From: Rhodoferax sp.
GTDB taxonomy: Bacteria > Pseudomonadota > Gammaproteobacteria > Burkholderiales > Burkholderiaceae_C
DNA length: 64,000 nt
Direction: 5' to 3'
Assembly: GCF_018780565.1 (NCBI RefSeq)
Contig: NZ_JADMJN010000002.1
Coordinates: 124,001 to 188,000 of the forward strand
The notes below the pieces were generated by a model that was not told the DNA's origin, did no database searches, and saw only the letters and a program-made list of their open reading frames with translations. The position numbers and the translations under genes are program-made. Below are positions 35,500-44,827 of the stretch, piece by piece (within the stretch, counting starts at the first letter, position 1; each line of letters begins with the position of its first letter).

Positions 35500-37026
35500 G
35501 TGGCAACCCAAAGCTTCCAGCGCAGCTACCGGGCTCCGTGCCCGGGCTGTGGTGCGCCGGTCGAGTTTCGCAGCGCACAGTCCACCCACGCGGTGTGCAG
35601 CTACTGCCAGAGCACGGTGGTGCGCAGTGGCGAGACCTTGTCGCGCATCGGCAAGATGGCCGAGCTGTTTGACGACCACAGCCCGCTGCAGCTGCAAGCC
35701 AGCGGCACCTGGAATGGCAAGGCGTTCACGCTGGTGGGGCGACTGCAGTACAAATACCCTGAAGGCACCTGGACCGAGTGGCATGCGGTGCTGGTGGACG
35801 GCAGCAGCGCCTACCTGAGCGAAGACAACGGCGCCTACGTGTTCAGCACCCCCGTGGACATGCAGCGCGATTTGCCTGAGGCCGGGCGCTTTCGGGTGGG
35901 GGGCACCACGGCCATCAACGGCAAGTCCTACGGCGTTGCTTCCAACCAGCAGGTGAGCCTGTTGTCTGCGCAGGGCGAGTTGCCGCGCCTGCCGGAGCAG
36001 AGCCGACCCTTTGCCGTGGTGGAGTTGCGCAGCCAGGGCACGGGCACCATCGGACGCGACGAGTCGGTGCTCAGCATCGACTACGGCACCCAGCCGCCCA
36101 ACGTGTCCATCGGCAAACCAGTGCTGCTGGATGATCTCAAGCTCTCCGGCCTGCGCGACGAATCCACGAAGGACGAGAAAGGCGGGCGCCAGTTCAGCTG
36201 TCCGAATTGCGGCGCGTCGCTGACAGTGCAGCTGGCCACCAGCAAGAGCATGAGCTGCAGCTCATGCAACAGCCTGATTGACCTGTCGCAAGGCATTGGT
36301 GGCGAGCTCAAGCATGCCATCCAGGACGAGCCGGTGAAGCCGCTGATTCCCCTGGGCAGCCTGGGCCAGTTGCAGGGCATGGAATGGCAGGTGGTGGGTT
36401 TTCAGCACCGCATGGGCACCGACCCGAGTGACCCCGATGAACATTTTGGCTGGGAAGAGTACCTGCTCTACAACCGGCAACGCGGGTTCACCTTTCTGGT
36501 GGATTCGACCGAGGGCTGGAGCGTGGTCAAACCCGCCACGGGTGCGCCGGTGATGGCCGCCAATGGCCAGAGCGCCAGCTACCTGGGTACGCGTTATCAA
36601 CTGAAGGAAAGCTACAGCGCACAGACCACCTATGTGGCCGGCGAGTTCTACTGGCAAGTCACGCGCGGGCAGAAAACATCGAATCGCGATTTTGCAAGCG
36701 GCAAAAGCCTGCTGTCGATGGAGCAGTCCGCCAATGAATTGACCTGGTCCGTGGGCAGCAGGATCGAGAGCGATGCGGTAGCCAAGGCGTTCAAGCTTGA
36801 CGACAAGAAGGCGCTGCTCAAACGCAGCGATGCCGGTCCGGGCAGCGCGGCGTCGGGGGTCGGCATCGGTACCATCGTGATCCTGTTTCTGATCATCCTC
36901 CTGTTCCTGCTTGTGATCAGTCGCTGTTCCCGCTGCGACCCGAACGTCGAGAATTGCACAAGCACCAGTTCACGCAGTTCAGGCGGTTCGTTTGGCGGAT
37001 TTTCCAGTGGCGGTGGGCACAAATGA
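35500..37026 (+). CDS. DUF4178 membrane protein with two zinc ribbons
   Basis: A 508-residue protein. Zinc-ribbon one is APCPGCGAPV...CSYCQ (about residues 14-36); zinc-ribbon two is FSCPNCGASL...CSSCN (about 233-253). Two DUF4178-type beta-rich regions follow the ribbons (about 60-200 and 285-420; WNGKAFTLVGRLQYKYPEG and WQVVGFQHRMGTD). A single membrane helix lies at about 450-472, then a Cys-containing Ser/Gly-rich tail (SGGSFGGFSSGGGHK). The start is a GTG with no clear ribosome site. The gene follows the SPFH gene by 39 bp. Function unknown; the domain order is that of a soluble sensor or adaptor anchored at its C-terminus. Confidence 0.86.
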   Translation: MATQSFQRSYRAPCPGCGAPVEFRSAQSTHAVCSYCQSTVVRSGETLSRIGKMAELFDDHSPLQLQASGTWNGKAFTLVGRLQYKYPEGTWTEWHAVLVDGSSAYLSEDNGAYVFSTPVDMQRDLPEAGRFRVGGTTAINGKSYGVASNQQVSLLSAQGELPRLPEQSRPFAVVELRSQGTGTIGRDESVLSIDYGTQPPNVSIGKPVLLDDLKLSGLRDESTKDEKGGRQFSCPNCGASLTVQLATSKSMSCSSCNSLIDLSQGIGGELKHAIQDEPVKPLIPLGSLGQLQGMEWQVVGFQHRMGTDPSDPDEHFGWEEYLLYNRQRGFTFLVDSTEGWSVVKPATGAPVMAANGQSASYLGTRYQLKESYSAQTTYVAGEFYWQVTRGQKTSNRDFASGKSLLSMEQSANELTWSVGSRIESDAVAKAFKLDDKKALLKRSDAGPGSAASGVGIGTIVILFLIILLFLLVISRCSRCDPNVENCTSTSSRSSGGSFGGFSSGGGHK

Positions 37027-37087
37027 AGCAGCAGGCCTTGTACCAGATGACACGCCACGCGGTTCACTATTTTTGAAGGAGATCACC

Positions 37088-37309
37088 ATGGGTATGGAAT
37101 GGTTGAAAACGGGGGCTTTCTTTGGCTCCATCATGTTTGCGCTGATGGGCGTCGTCATTTTCTTGCTGGCCTTCGTGATCATTGACAAGCTCACCCCCTA
37201 CAACCTGTGGGAAGAGATTGTTGAAAAGCAGAACAGGGCGCTGGCGCTGGTGGTGGCCGCCATGTCACTGGGTATTTGCATCATCGTGGCCGCCGCCATC
37301 CATGGATGA
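37088..37309 (+). CDS. DUF350 small membrane protein
   Basis: A 73-residue protein from the ATG at 37088. Two hydrophobic helices (about 8-30 and 48-70) flank the loop DKLTPYNLWEEIVEKQN, whose pattern (xKLTPYxLWxEI) is the DUF350 landmark. The preceding AAGGAG is a good ribosome site. The stop overlaps the start of the spermidine-synthase-like gene (ATGA). DUF350 proteins occur beside DUF4178 and SpeE-like genes elsewhere; their role is unknown, possibly a small membrane partner or channel. Confidence 0.86.
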   Translation: MGMEWLKTGAFFGSIMFALMGVVIFLLAFVIIDKLTPYNLWEEIVEKQNRALALVVAAMSLGICIIVAAAIHG

Positions 37310-38862
37310 ATAGCGACGAGCGGGCCGGGCCGCGCCCGGTCGAAGTAGCCCTGCTGGCCTCGGTCTTTGTCGTGTCCGCCTGCGGGCTGGTGTATGAACT
37401 CGCCGCGGGTGCTCTGGCGTCCTACTTGCTGGGCGACTCGGTCTTGCAGTTCTCCACGGTCATTGGCACCTACTTGTTTGCCATGGGCGTGGGCTCGTAC
37501 CTGTCGCGCTTTTTTGAGCGCCAGTTGCCAGCCCATTTTTTGCGCATAGAACTGATCGTAGCCCTTGTCGGAGGCTTTTTGCCCGCTCTGCTTTTTGTGG
37601 CAAATGCCTGGTTGCCAGGCTCTTTTCGATTTCTGCTCTATGCCCTGGTGCTGCTGGTGGGCACGCTGGTGGGACTGGAGATTCCGCTGGTGATGCGCAT
37701 TCTCAAGCGCAACGTGGCGCTCAAAGACCTGGTGTCGCAGGTGCTGACCTTTGACTACCTCGGTGCCCTGGCCGTGTCGCTGGCGTTCCCCCTGGTGCTG
37801 GTGCCTCAGCTGGGCCTGATTCGCACCGGCTTGCTGTTTGGGCTGATGAATGCCGCCGTGGCTGTTTGGGCGCTATGGCTGTTTCGCCATGAGCTGCGCC
37901 AGCTCAAGGCCCATGCCCTGGTGTGCTTTGCCACGCTGGGTGCGCTTGCCGGGGGCATGGCCGGGGCGGAGCACATCACCAGCTGGGCCGAAGACAAGAT
38001 GTACCAGGACCGTGTGGTGTTTGCCAGTACCTCGCCGTATCAGCGCATCGTGGTCACCCACGGCGGCGGCGAAGGCCGCGCCGGTTACCGGCTGTTCCTC
38101 AATGGCAATCTGCAGTTTGCACAGCGCGATGAATACCGCTACCACGAGGCTTTGGTGCATCCCGTGATGTCAGCGTTTTCTGCCTCCGGGGGCACGCCGA
38201 AAAAGGTGGCGGTGCTGGGCGGCGGTGACGGCATGGCGGTGCGGGAAATTCTCAAGTACCCCGGGGTGGAAAGCGTGACCCTGGTCGAGCTGGACCCGGC
38301 CATGACCACGCTGTTTTCCACGCAGCCCATGCTGGTGCAACTCAATGACGGCGCCCTGAAGTCGCCCAGGGTCAAGGTCATCAACACCGACGCCTTCAGC
38401 TGGCTGGAGAGCACCACTGATAGTTATGACGTGATCATCGTGGACTTTCCCGACCCCACCAATTTCTCCATCGGAAAGCTCTATACCAATTCGTTCTATG
38501 CCTTGCTGGACAAGCACCTGGCGGCCAGCGGCTATGCGGTGATCCAGACCACTTCGCCCCTGGTGGCGCGCAAGAGTTTCTGGACCGTGGTGGGAACCAT
38601 TGAATCGGTTGGGCTGAGCGCCACACCCTACCACGCGCACGTGCCCAGCTTTGGCGAGTGGGGCTTTGTGGTGGCCAGCCGTCGGCCCTACCGTTGGCCC
38701 ACGACGCTGCCCGCCGGCCTGCGGTTTTTGGACACCCACAGTCTGCCACCGCTGTTTGACTTTCCCTTGGACATGGCCCGCGTGCCAACCGAGGTGAATC
38801 GTTTGTCAAACCAGGTGCTGGTGACGACCTACGAGGCGGAGTGGGGCAGGGTCGGGCATTGA
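37306..38862 (+). CDS. membrane-embedded polyamine aminopropyltransferase-like protein (SpeE domain)
   Basis: A 518-residue protein. The first 200 residues contain about six or seven membrane helices; the rest (about 225-500) is a spermidine-synthase domain with VAVLGGGDGMAVREILKYPG (cofactor loop), ESVTLVELDPAMTTLF, the catalytic region VIIVDFPDP and NSFYALLDKHLAASGYAVIQ. The typical function is transfer of an aminopropyl group from decarboxylated SAM to a polyamine, but membrane-bound versions may modify another amine. The start at 37306 overlaps DUF350. It is followed, with a one-base overlap, by a FAD oxidoreductase. No SpeD (SAM decarboxylase) gene is adjacent. Confidence 0.9.
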   Translation: MNSDERAGPRPVEVALLASVFVVSACGLVYELAAGALASYLLGDSVLQFSTVIGTYLFAMGVGSYLSRFFERQLPAHFLRIELIVALVGGFLPALLFVANAWLPGSFRFLLYALVLLVGTLVGLEIPLVMRILKRNVALKDLVSQVLTFDYLGALAVSLAFPLVLVPQLGLIRTGLLFGLMNAAVAVWALWLFRHELRQLKAHALVCFATLGALAGGMAGAEHITSWAEDKMYQDRVVFASTSPYQRIVVTHGGGEGRAGYRLFLNGNLQFAQRDEYRYHEALVHPVMSAFSASGGTPKKVAVLGGGDGMAVREILKYPGVESVTLVELDPAMTTLFSTQPMLVQLNDGALKSPRVKVINTDAFSWLESTTDSYDVIIVDFPDPTNFSIGKLYTNSFYALLDKHLAASGYAVIQTTSPLVARKSFWTVVGTIESVGLSATPYHAHVPSFGEWGFVVASRRPYRWPTTLPAGLRFLDTHSLPPLFDFPLDMARVPTEVNRLSNQVLVTTYEAEWGRVGH

Positions 38863-40475
38863 TGCAGCGGCGTCACTTTCTGGCAGCCTCCTCCCTGCCC
38901 TTGTTTGGTTGTGCCGAGCCAGGTCAGATCACAGGTGGCTTCACCGGTATCAACCACGAACGCGGCCACTTGCTGCGTGACGGGAAAGCATGGCCCGCCC
39001 CCTCGGTGGTTCGCAAGACCCGTGTGCTCATCGCGGGTGGTGGTGTCGCAGGTCTGGCCGCAGCGCGGGCCTTGCGTCTGCGCGGCATCGACGACTTTGC
39101 TTTGCTGGAGCTGGAAGATGCCGCCGGTGGCAACAGCCGTGGCGGTGCCGTCAACGGTATCGCCTGCCCCTTGGGTGCGCACTACCTGCCGGTGCCGGGC
39201 GACGATGCACACGAGGTGCAGGATGTGCTTGAGGAGCTGGGGTTGCGCAAGCGTGTGGCGGGCCGTTGGGTGTATGACGAACGCCACCTGTGCCACAGCC
39301 CGCAGGAGCGGCTGTTTTTCAAAGGCGAGTGGCAGGATGGCTTGCTGCCGCTGCAGGGAATCAATGCCTCCACCCTGGCGCAGTACCAGCAGTTTTCTGC
39401 TTTGGTCGAGGTGGCCCGAAAGGCCTCGCATTGGCGAATTCCTGCGTCGAAATCACCGCTGTCCAGCGTGCAAATAGAATTAAATGCCATTACTTTTGTA
39501 GCATATCTGGATCGCAATGGATTGACCGATCAGCATTTGCGCTGGTACCTCGACTACTGCTGTCGCGACGACTACGGCGCGGGCATCGCCACGGTGTCGG
39601 CCTGGGCAGGTATTCATTACTTTGCCAGCCGCCACGGTTTTTCTGTGCCGGGTGCGGCCAGTGTGGAGCGCGAAGGGGTGCTCACTTGGCCCGAAGGCAA
39701 TGCGTGGTTGACCCGGCGCATGGCCGCACCATTGAAAGAGCGGCTGCACACCGGGCAGATCGTGCTGCGCATCGCCAACACCCGGGGTGGTGTTGAGCTG
39801 GACGCCTTCAACACAGCGACCCGGGCGGTGGAGCGCTGGCAGGCCAGCCATGCGATTGTGGCGCTGCCGATCTTTGTGGCCGCGCGCGTGGTGCAGAACC
39901 CGCCAGAGTTTCTACGCCTGGCGGCGCAGCGCACCGTGTATGCGCCCTGGCTGGTGGCCAATATTCACATCAAGACAGCCTTGCACGACCGTCCCGGTCC
40001 GGCCCCCAGTTGGGACAACGTGTTGTACGGCACCGCGGGGCTGGGCTATGTGGACGCCAGTCACCAAAGCCTGCGACCGGTGCCCGGCGCCACGGTGCTC
40101 ACCCACTACCGCGCGCTCGGTGATGTGCCCGGTGGTGCGCTGGCCGGGCGCCGCCTGTTGATGAACCAGTCCTGGGATACGTGGCGCGACGAAATTCTGG
40201 CCGAGTTGTCGGTGGCCCACCCCGACCTGGCCGGCAAAACCACCCGCATCGACATCACCCGCTATGGTCACGCCATGGCGGTCCCGGTACCCCGAAATAT
40301 GAAAAAAATCGGGCTGCAGCCTCCGAATAGTAAGCATGGTTTGCTATTGAAAAAAGAGCGATTAGTCTTGTCCGATGATCGCCTGCGCTTCGCGCACAGC
40401 GACTGGGCGGGCTACTCGGTATTTGAAGAAGCGTTCACGCTGGGGCATGGGGCGGGCACTTCTACAATGAGCTGA
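38862..40475 (+). CDS. exported FAD-dependent amine-oxidase-like oxidoreductase
   Basis: A 537-residue flavoprotein whose start overlaps the SpeE-like stop (TGATG). The N-terminus MQRRHFLAASSLPLFGCAEP combines a twin-arginine motif with a lipobox-like Cys (residue 18), so it may be a Tat-exported lipoprotein. The Rossmann loop VLIAGGGVAGLAAARALRLR then LLELEDAAGGNSRG matches the flavin monoamine oxidase/phytoene desaturase group. A late RLRFAHSDWAGYSVFEEAF closes the FAD site. Two AT-rich stretches (39470-39510 and 40295-40372) break the GC-rich codon use. It would oxidise an amine or related product at the envelope, perhaps made by the SpeE-like protein (inference). Confidence 0.88.
   Translation: MQRRHFLAASSLPLFGCAEPGQITGGFTGINHERGHLLRDGKAWPAPSVVRKTRVLIAGGGVAGLAAARALRLRGIDDFALLELEDAAGGNSRGGAVNGIACPLGAHYLPVPGDDAHEVQDVLEELGLRKRVAGRWVYDERHLCHSPQERLFFKGEWQDGLLPLQGINASTLAQYQQFSALVEVARKASHWRIPASKSPLSSVQIELNAITFVAYLDRNGLTDQHLRWYLDYCCRDDYGAGIATVSAWAGIHYFASRHGFSVPGAASVEREGVLTWPEGNAWLTRRMAAPLKERLHTGQIVLRIANTRGGVELDAFNTATRAVERWQASHAIVALPIFVAARVVQNPPEFLRLAAQRTVYAPWLVANIHIKTALHDRPGPAPSWDNVLYGTAGLGYVDASHQSLRPVPGATVLTHYRALGDVPGGALAGRRLLMNQSWDTWRDEILAELSVAHPDLAGKTTRIDITRYGHAMAVPVPRNMKKIGLQPPNSKHGLLLKKERLVLSDDRLRFAHSDWAGYSVFEEAFTLGHGAGTSTMS
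40342..40360 (+). repeat. AT-rich TGCTAT element inside the oxidoreductase gene
   Basis: TGCTATTGAAAAAAGAGCG starts like 61351-61368 (TGCTATTGATTTAATAGC). The surrounding 40295-40372 is AT-rich and encodes a Lys-rich stretch (HGLLLKKERLVL) before the conserved FAD-site motif. Homology of the copies is judged by eye. Confidence 0.35.
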
Positions 40476-40511
40476 TCAGACCACCCCCGGCCGCCTTGGC
40501 AGACGATCCGC

Positions 40512-41657
40512 ATGACACAACTCCACATCTCCACCCAATTCGATTCCGGCGCCATTGAAGTCCTCAGCCTGGCTGACCCAGGCGATATCCAGCTCAACAT
40601 CCGGCGTGACAACGCAAGTGAATTTGCGCAGTGGTTTCACTTCTCGTTGCAGGGTGCTGCGGAAGTTCCTGTAAGCCTGCACTTCATGAATGCGGGCGGT
40701 TGTGCCTATCCCAAAGGCTGGGAGGGCTATCGGGTGGTGGCCAGTTACGACCGGCAGAACTGGTTTCGCATCGACACGCGCTATGACGGACAGGTCTTGT
40801 CGGTGGACATCACCCCCCGTACCCAGATGGTGTACTTTGCCTATTTCGAGCCTTATTCCCATGAGCGGCACCTGGACCTGATCGGTGCCACGGCCATGTC
40901 CGACAAGGTTCAGGTCCGGCATCTGGGTCAAACCCTGGATGGTCGCGACATGACCATGCTGCGGCTCACCGACGAGTCTGCGCCAAACCCCTTGGCGCAG
41001 AAAAAAAAGGTGTGGCTGATTGCCCGCCAGCATCCTGGCGAAACCATGGCCGAGTGGTTCATCGAGGGCTTTCTGGAGCGCCTGCTGGACGAGGACGACG
41101 CGGTGGCGCGGGTGCTGCTGGCCCGCTGTGTTTTTTATGTGGTGCCCAACATGAATCCCGACGGCGCGGTGCGTGGCAATCTGCGCACCAACGCGGCGGG
41201 TGCCAATTTGAACCGCGAGTGGCAAAGCCCCAGCATGGAAAGATCACCCGAGGTGTTTCTGGTACGCCAGACGATGCTGGAGACCGGTGTGGACTTGTGC
41301 CTGGATGTGCATGGCGATGAGGGCTTGCCCTACAACTTTTGCGTGGGCACCGAGGGCAATCCGGGCTACTCGCCTCGCATTGAGGCGCTGGAAAAAGCAT
41401 TCACGACGCTGTGGCAAAACACCTGCCCCGATTTTCAGACCCGGCACGGCTATGGCCGCACCCCACCGGGCGAGGCCAACCTGACGCTCGCCACCAACTG
41501 GGTCGGCCAGCAATTCAATTGCCTGGCCTTCACCATCGAGATGCCTTTCAAGGACAACGCAGATTTGCCGGACGCCCTGGTCGGCTGGAGCGGCGTTCGA
41601 TCGAAAAACCTGGGTGCCAGCGTGCTGCTGCCGATCCTGGCGCTGACTCAGGCGTAG
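40512..41657 (+). CDS. M14-family zinc carboxypeptidase (cytosolic carboxypeptidase-like)
   Basis: A 381-residue metallopeptidase. Zinc ligands are in ARQHPGETMAEWFIEG (HxxE) and LDVHGDE (His); the substrate-binding NxxxLNR is in GANLNREW and the general base Glu in FTIEMPFKDN. The N-terminal beta-domain (about 1-130) is that of cytosolic carboxypeptidases, which in eukaryotes remove glutamates from protein tails. No signal peptide. It starts 36 bp after the FAD oxidoreductase on the same strand and may belong to that operon. Its last 10 bases overlap the convergent gshA. Confidence 0.93.
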   Translation: MTQLHISTQFDSGAIEVLSLADPGDIQLNIRRDNASEFAQWFHFSLQGAAEVPVSLHFMNAGGCAYPKGWEGYRVVASYDRQNWFRIDTRYDGQVLSVDITPRTQMVYFAYFEPYSHERHLDLIGATAMSDKVQVRHLGQTLDGRDMTMLRLTDESAPNPLAQKKKVWLIARQHPGETMAEWFIEGFLERLLDEDDAVARVLLARCVFYVVPNMNPDGAVRGNLRTNAAGANLNREWQSPSMERSPEVFLVRQTMLETGVDLCLDVHGDEGLPYNFCVGTEGNPGYSPRIEALEKAFTTLWQNTCPDFQTRHGYGRTPPGEANLTLATNWVGQQFNCLAFTIEMPFKDNADLPDALVGWSGVRSKNLGASVLLPILALTQA

Positions 41658-43210
41658 TAGTTGGCGACAAAGTCTTCAAAACTCCCCTTGTCCTGCGCTT
41701 CCAGTTGCTGGTGCTCAAGCAGGGAGGTCTCCACGCTGGCGACAAACTTTGCCATGTCTGCGGTGTTCAGTGCCTGAGCCTGCAGGTTTTGCGTGTGCTG
41801 CCTCGAGAGATGCATGGCGTATTTGAAAAAGCCACCGTGTTCCCGCGCTCCGGCCAGCACTCGCGCTGAAGGTGTGAGATCGGGATTGTCGATGCGCGTG
41901 CGCAGGCTTTGCAGGGTGGTCGTGTAGCGGCTGCCTCCATAGGCGGCATCCAGCATTTCGGCAAAGGGCTGCATGTCGTCGAACAACTCATGCGCCATGG
42001 GGCGAAAGGGCTGCTCGCGGTTGTGCACCAGCAGGTGCAGGTCGGGTTGGCGTCCACGGTTCACCACACGGCGCTTGTTTTCGTCGTTCTCGCTTTGCTC
42101 GCGGCTGGAGATGGGGGGGCTGTCCCGGAACAGGCACATCATCAGCAGCACGTCGGCAAAAGTGCCTTGCTCGGGGGTGATACCGATGTCGACAAACGGG
42201 TTCAGATCAAACAGGCGCACCTCGACGTATTCGACACCGTATTTCTGCAACGCCTTGGCTGGACGCTCGCCGAGCTTGCCAATGCGTTTGGGACGAATGC
42301 CGGCATAGAACTCGTTTTCAATTTGCAGCAGGTTGGCGTTGAGCTGCTTCCAGTGGTCGCCGTCTCGCACGCCGATTTCCTCGTAAAACGGGTCGGGTGT
42401 GCGAATGGCTGCATCCAGCGCTTGCGTGTACTCGGCCAGCGAATTGAAGCTGACATGCAGGTTGGCCTGGGCCCGGTTCTGGTAGCCCAGGTCACTCATG
42501 CGCAAGCTGGTGGCGTAAGGGCCATACAGCGTGCCTGGCACCAGTTCCTGCAAGTCGGATTTGCGCCCCTGCAGGAAGGATTGGCAAATGGCAGGGGAGG
42601 CCCCGAACAGATAGGGAATCAACCAGCCGTAACGCAGGAAATTGCGGATCAGTCCGAAATAGCGTGCGCTGATGAATTCGTGGTCAGGGCCGGAGGCGGC
42701 GCAGCAGGTCTTCAGCAATGGCCAGAATTCATCGGGCAAGGACCAGTTGTAATGGGCGCCTGCAATGGTTTGCATCTGGCGGCCATAACGCAGCCCCAGA
42801 CCCTCGCGGTAGGTGTACTTGAATTTGGCGGCGTTGGACTTGCCATAGTCGGCAATCGGGATGTCCTTGTCGTCGCCCAGCAGGCAGGGCATGGAGCCTG
42901 CCCAGAGGAATTCACCGTCGATTTGTCGTGCGCTGAAGCGGTGGATATCCGTCAGAAATTTCAGCGGAAACTCGGGGTCCTGCGAGGGCGGTGTGATGAA
43001 TTCCAGCAGCGCTTCGGAATAGTCGGTGGTAATCCACGGGTGCGTCAGCTTGGAGCCCAGTGCTTGGGGGTGAGGCGTTGTGGCCAGCTTGCCATGGGCA
43101 TCGACGCGCAGGCATTCCCGCTCATAACCACGGGTGATGCCGCGCAGAACTTGAGCTTGGCCGCTGCGGGAAAATTGCTGGACGGCGTCGCAGCAGGTGA
43201 ACTTCAACAT
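41648..43210 (-). CDS. gshA: glutamate-cysteine ligase (gamma-glutamylcysteine synthetase)
   Basis: Catalyses the first step of glutathione synthesis: ATP-dependent joining of glutamate and cysteine. The 520-residue length equals the E. coli enzyme class. Seen are GITRGYERECLRVD, TTDYSEALLEFITPP, AGSMPC, YKFTYREGLGLRYG-type sequence and YVEVRLFDLNPF. The ATG at 43210 has an AAGGA site; the ORF upstream to 43423 is not family sequence. It stands alone between convergent neighbours and ends inside the M14 peptidase end. Confidence 0.97.
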   Translation of the reverse strand: MLKFTCCDAVQQFSRSGQAQVLRGITRGYERECLRVDAHGKLATTPHPQALGSKLTHPWITTDYSEALLEFITPPSQDPEFPLKFLTDIHRFSARQIDGEFLWAGSMPCLLGDDKDIPIADYGKSNAAKFKYTYREGLGLRYGRQMQTIAGAHYNWSLPDEFWPLLKTCCAASGPDHEFISARYFGLIRNFLRYGWLIPYLFGASPAICQSFLQGRKSDLQELVPGTLYGPYATSLRMSDLGYQNRAQANLHVSFNSLAEYTQALDAAIRTPDPFYEEIGVRDGDHWKQLNANLLQIENEFYAGIRPKRIGKLGERPAKALQKYGVEYVEVRLFDLNPFVDIGITPEQGTFADVLLMMCLFRDSPPISSREQSENDENKRRVVNRGRQPDLHLLVHNREQPFRPMAHELFDDMQPFAEMLDAAYGGSRYTTTLQSLRTRIDNPDLTPSARVLAGAREHGGFFKYAMHLSRQHTQNLQAQALNTADMAKFVASVETSLLEHQQLEAQDKGSFEDFVANYYA

Positions 43211-43325
43211 GGACTCTGATTCCTTGACAAAACGGCTGGCAGTATGGCAGTTTTTGGGGTTCCTCGCCCGCAACTGTGCAGAGAACCGATTCCGGGGTTC
43301 AGCTTCTTCACTGCCGTGGCAGTCG

Positions 43326-44762
43326 CTAGCGCGGCAAAGTCCGAAGTACGGCGGCCACAAAGGCGCAGTTGTCAAACTGTTTGCGTTTGAAGGTCCAGCC
43401 CAGGCGCACGATGACCGCTTCACGGGAGGGCACCATGGCCACTATCTGTCCCCAGTGCCCCATCATGGCCACGGTGTCAGCCGGCACATCGTGACCCCGG
43501 CAACTGCCCGCCAGCGGGTCACCGATGCGCCAGGTGTGCGCGCCATAACCCAAGCCTTCGCCTTGCGGTGTGGCCGGCATCGCCGCACGCTGCAGCCAGC
43601 CGGGCGGCAACACCTGTGCATCGCCCCAGCGGCCATCGTTGAGCATCAGCAGGCCCAGGCGACCCCAATCTCCCGCGCTGGCCCACAAGTAAGACGAACC
43701 CACCCAGTTGCCATCGGCATCGGTTTCCATGACCGCGCTGCGGGCGCCTATGGGCTCAAACAAGGCTTTGGCCGGGTAGGCCCAGTAGTCGGCGTCGCTG
43801 GCGAAGCGCCCGCGGGCCACGCTGGCCAGCAGGTTGGCGCTGGCGCTCAGGTAGCGCCAGCGCGTGCCCGGCGCGGCTTGCAGCGGTGCGGCAGCGGCGA
43901 AGGCGGGCGCACTGGCTTGTCCCCAAAGCATCCTGGGCACTGAGCCCCAGGGTTCGTAGTCCTCGGTGCTGGCCAGGCCGTCGCGCATGTAGAGCAGATC
44001 CGATACCTTGATGTTCTTGCGCTCATCGCCGCGCCAGGCGCCGACCCACGCCGGCTCGCGCGCCTTGGGGAAGGCGTTCACCACGTTCGAATCCAAGTCA
44101 AGCCGGGTGTCTGCTGCGAGTTTGTGCAGCAGCATGCCGTTAACCGTTTTGGTCATGGACCAGCCGTGCAGCGGGGTGTTGGCCGAGAAGCCCGGTGCGG
44201 TGCGCAAGGCCAGCAGCCTTCCCTTGTGGATGATGGCCACACCCCGCGCGTTGGCGGCAAGTGGATCGCCAGCACCGACAAAGGCCTGGTCCAGTGCGGC
44301 TTGCAGGGCCGGGGCGTCAACGCCCGGTCCCCAATGGGCCATCGGCACCGGGGACTCACCCTGCGGCCAGGGTTTGCCGGCATCCGGTGCCGGGCCTTGT
44401 GACGCCGGCATGGGGGCACTGGCGGGTGCCAGACCCAGCACGCAACCGCGGTTCGGCAACAGCACGGCGCGGCGCTCAAACAATCCTGCAAACCTGGCTG
44501 TGACGGCGCGGGCTGGCTCATCGACCGTCACGCTGATCAGGTTCAGTACCGGGCTGGCCGGTAGCACATCGTCGGCCAGCATCTTCTGCCAGGGTCGTCC
44601 GGCTACAAAGGTGGCCGAGCAGACGCCCTTGGCGGCCATGCCCGCTGCATTCTGCGGAATGCCCAGGTACAGCAGCGCCGCAATAGCCACGGCCATCAGA
44701 GCGAGCAGCAGGCCCAAGACCAATTGCAAGCCATGCCTGATCCAGCTTGACGCGTTTGCCAT
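43326..44762 (-). CDS. serine hydrolase of the class C beta-lactamase family
   Basis: A 478-residue protein with an N-terminal membrane anchor (about 12-33). The active-site SxxK is GWSMTKTVNGMLLHKLA; the second motif is probably WRYLSASANLLASVARG (YxS/N), the third is less clear. Relatives act as esterases or D-alanyl peptidases and only rarely as true beta-lactamases. It is probably envelope-located. It is divergent from AMP nucleosidase with about 65 bp between. Substrate unknown. Confidence 0.88.
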   Translation of the reverse strand: MANASSWIRHGLQLVLGLLLALMAVAIAALLYLGIPQNAAGMAAKGVCSATFVAGRPWQKMLADDVLPASPVLNLISVTVDEPARAVTARFAGLFERRAVLLPNRGCVLGLAPASAPMPASQGPAPDAGKPWPQGESPVPMAHWGPGVDAPALQAALDQAFVGAGDPLAANARGVAIIHKGRLLALRTAPGFSANTPLHGWSMTKTVNGMLLHKLAADTRLDLDSNVVNAFPKAREPAWVGAWRGDERKNIKVSDLLYMRDGLASTEDYEPWGSVPRMLWGQASAPAFAAAAPLQAAPGTRWRYLSASANLLASVARGRFASDADYWAYPAKALFEPIGARSAVMETDADGNWVGSSYLWASAGDWGRLGLLMLNDGRWGDAQVLPPGWLQRAAMPATPQGEGLGYGAHTWRIGDPLAGSCRGHDVPADTVAMMGHWGQIVAMVPSREAVIVRLGWTFKRKQFDNCAFVAAVLRTLPR

Positions 44763-44827
44763 GGTGGTCCCCGATAGAAATCGAAGCGTTCACTCTACCC
44801 GAGGCCAGACCGTGGAACAATAGCGTT

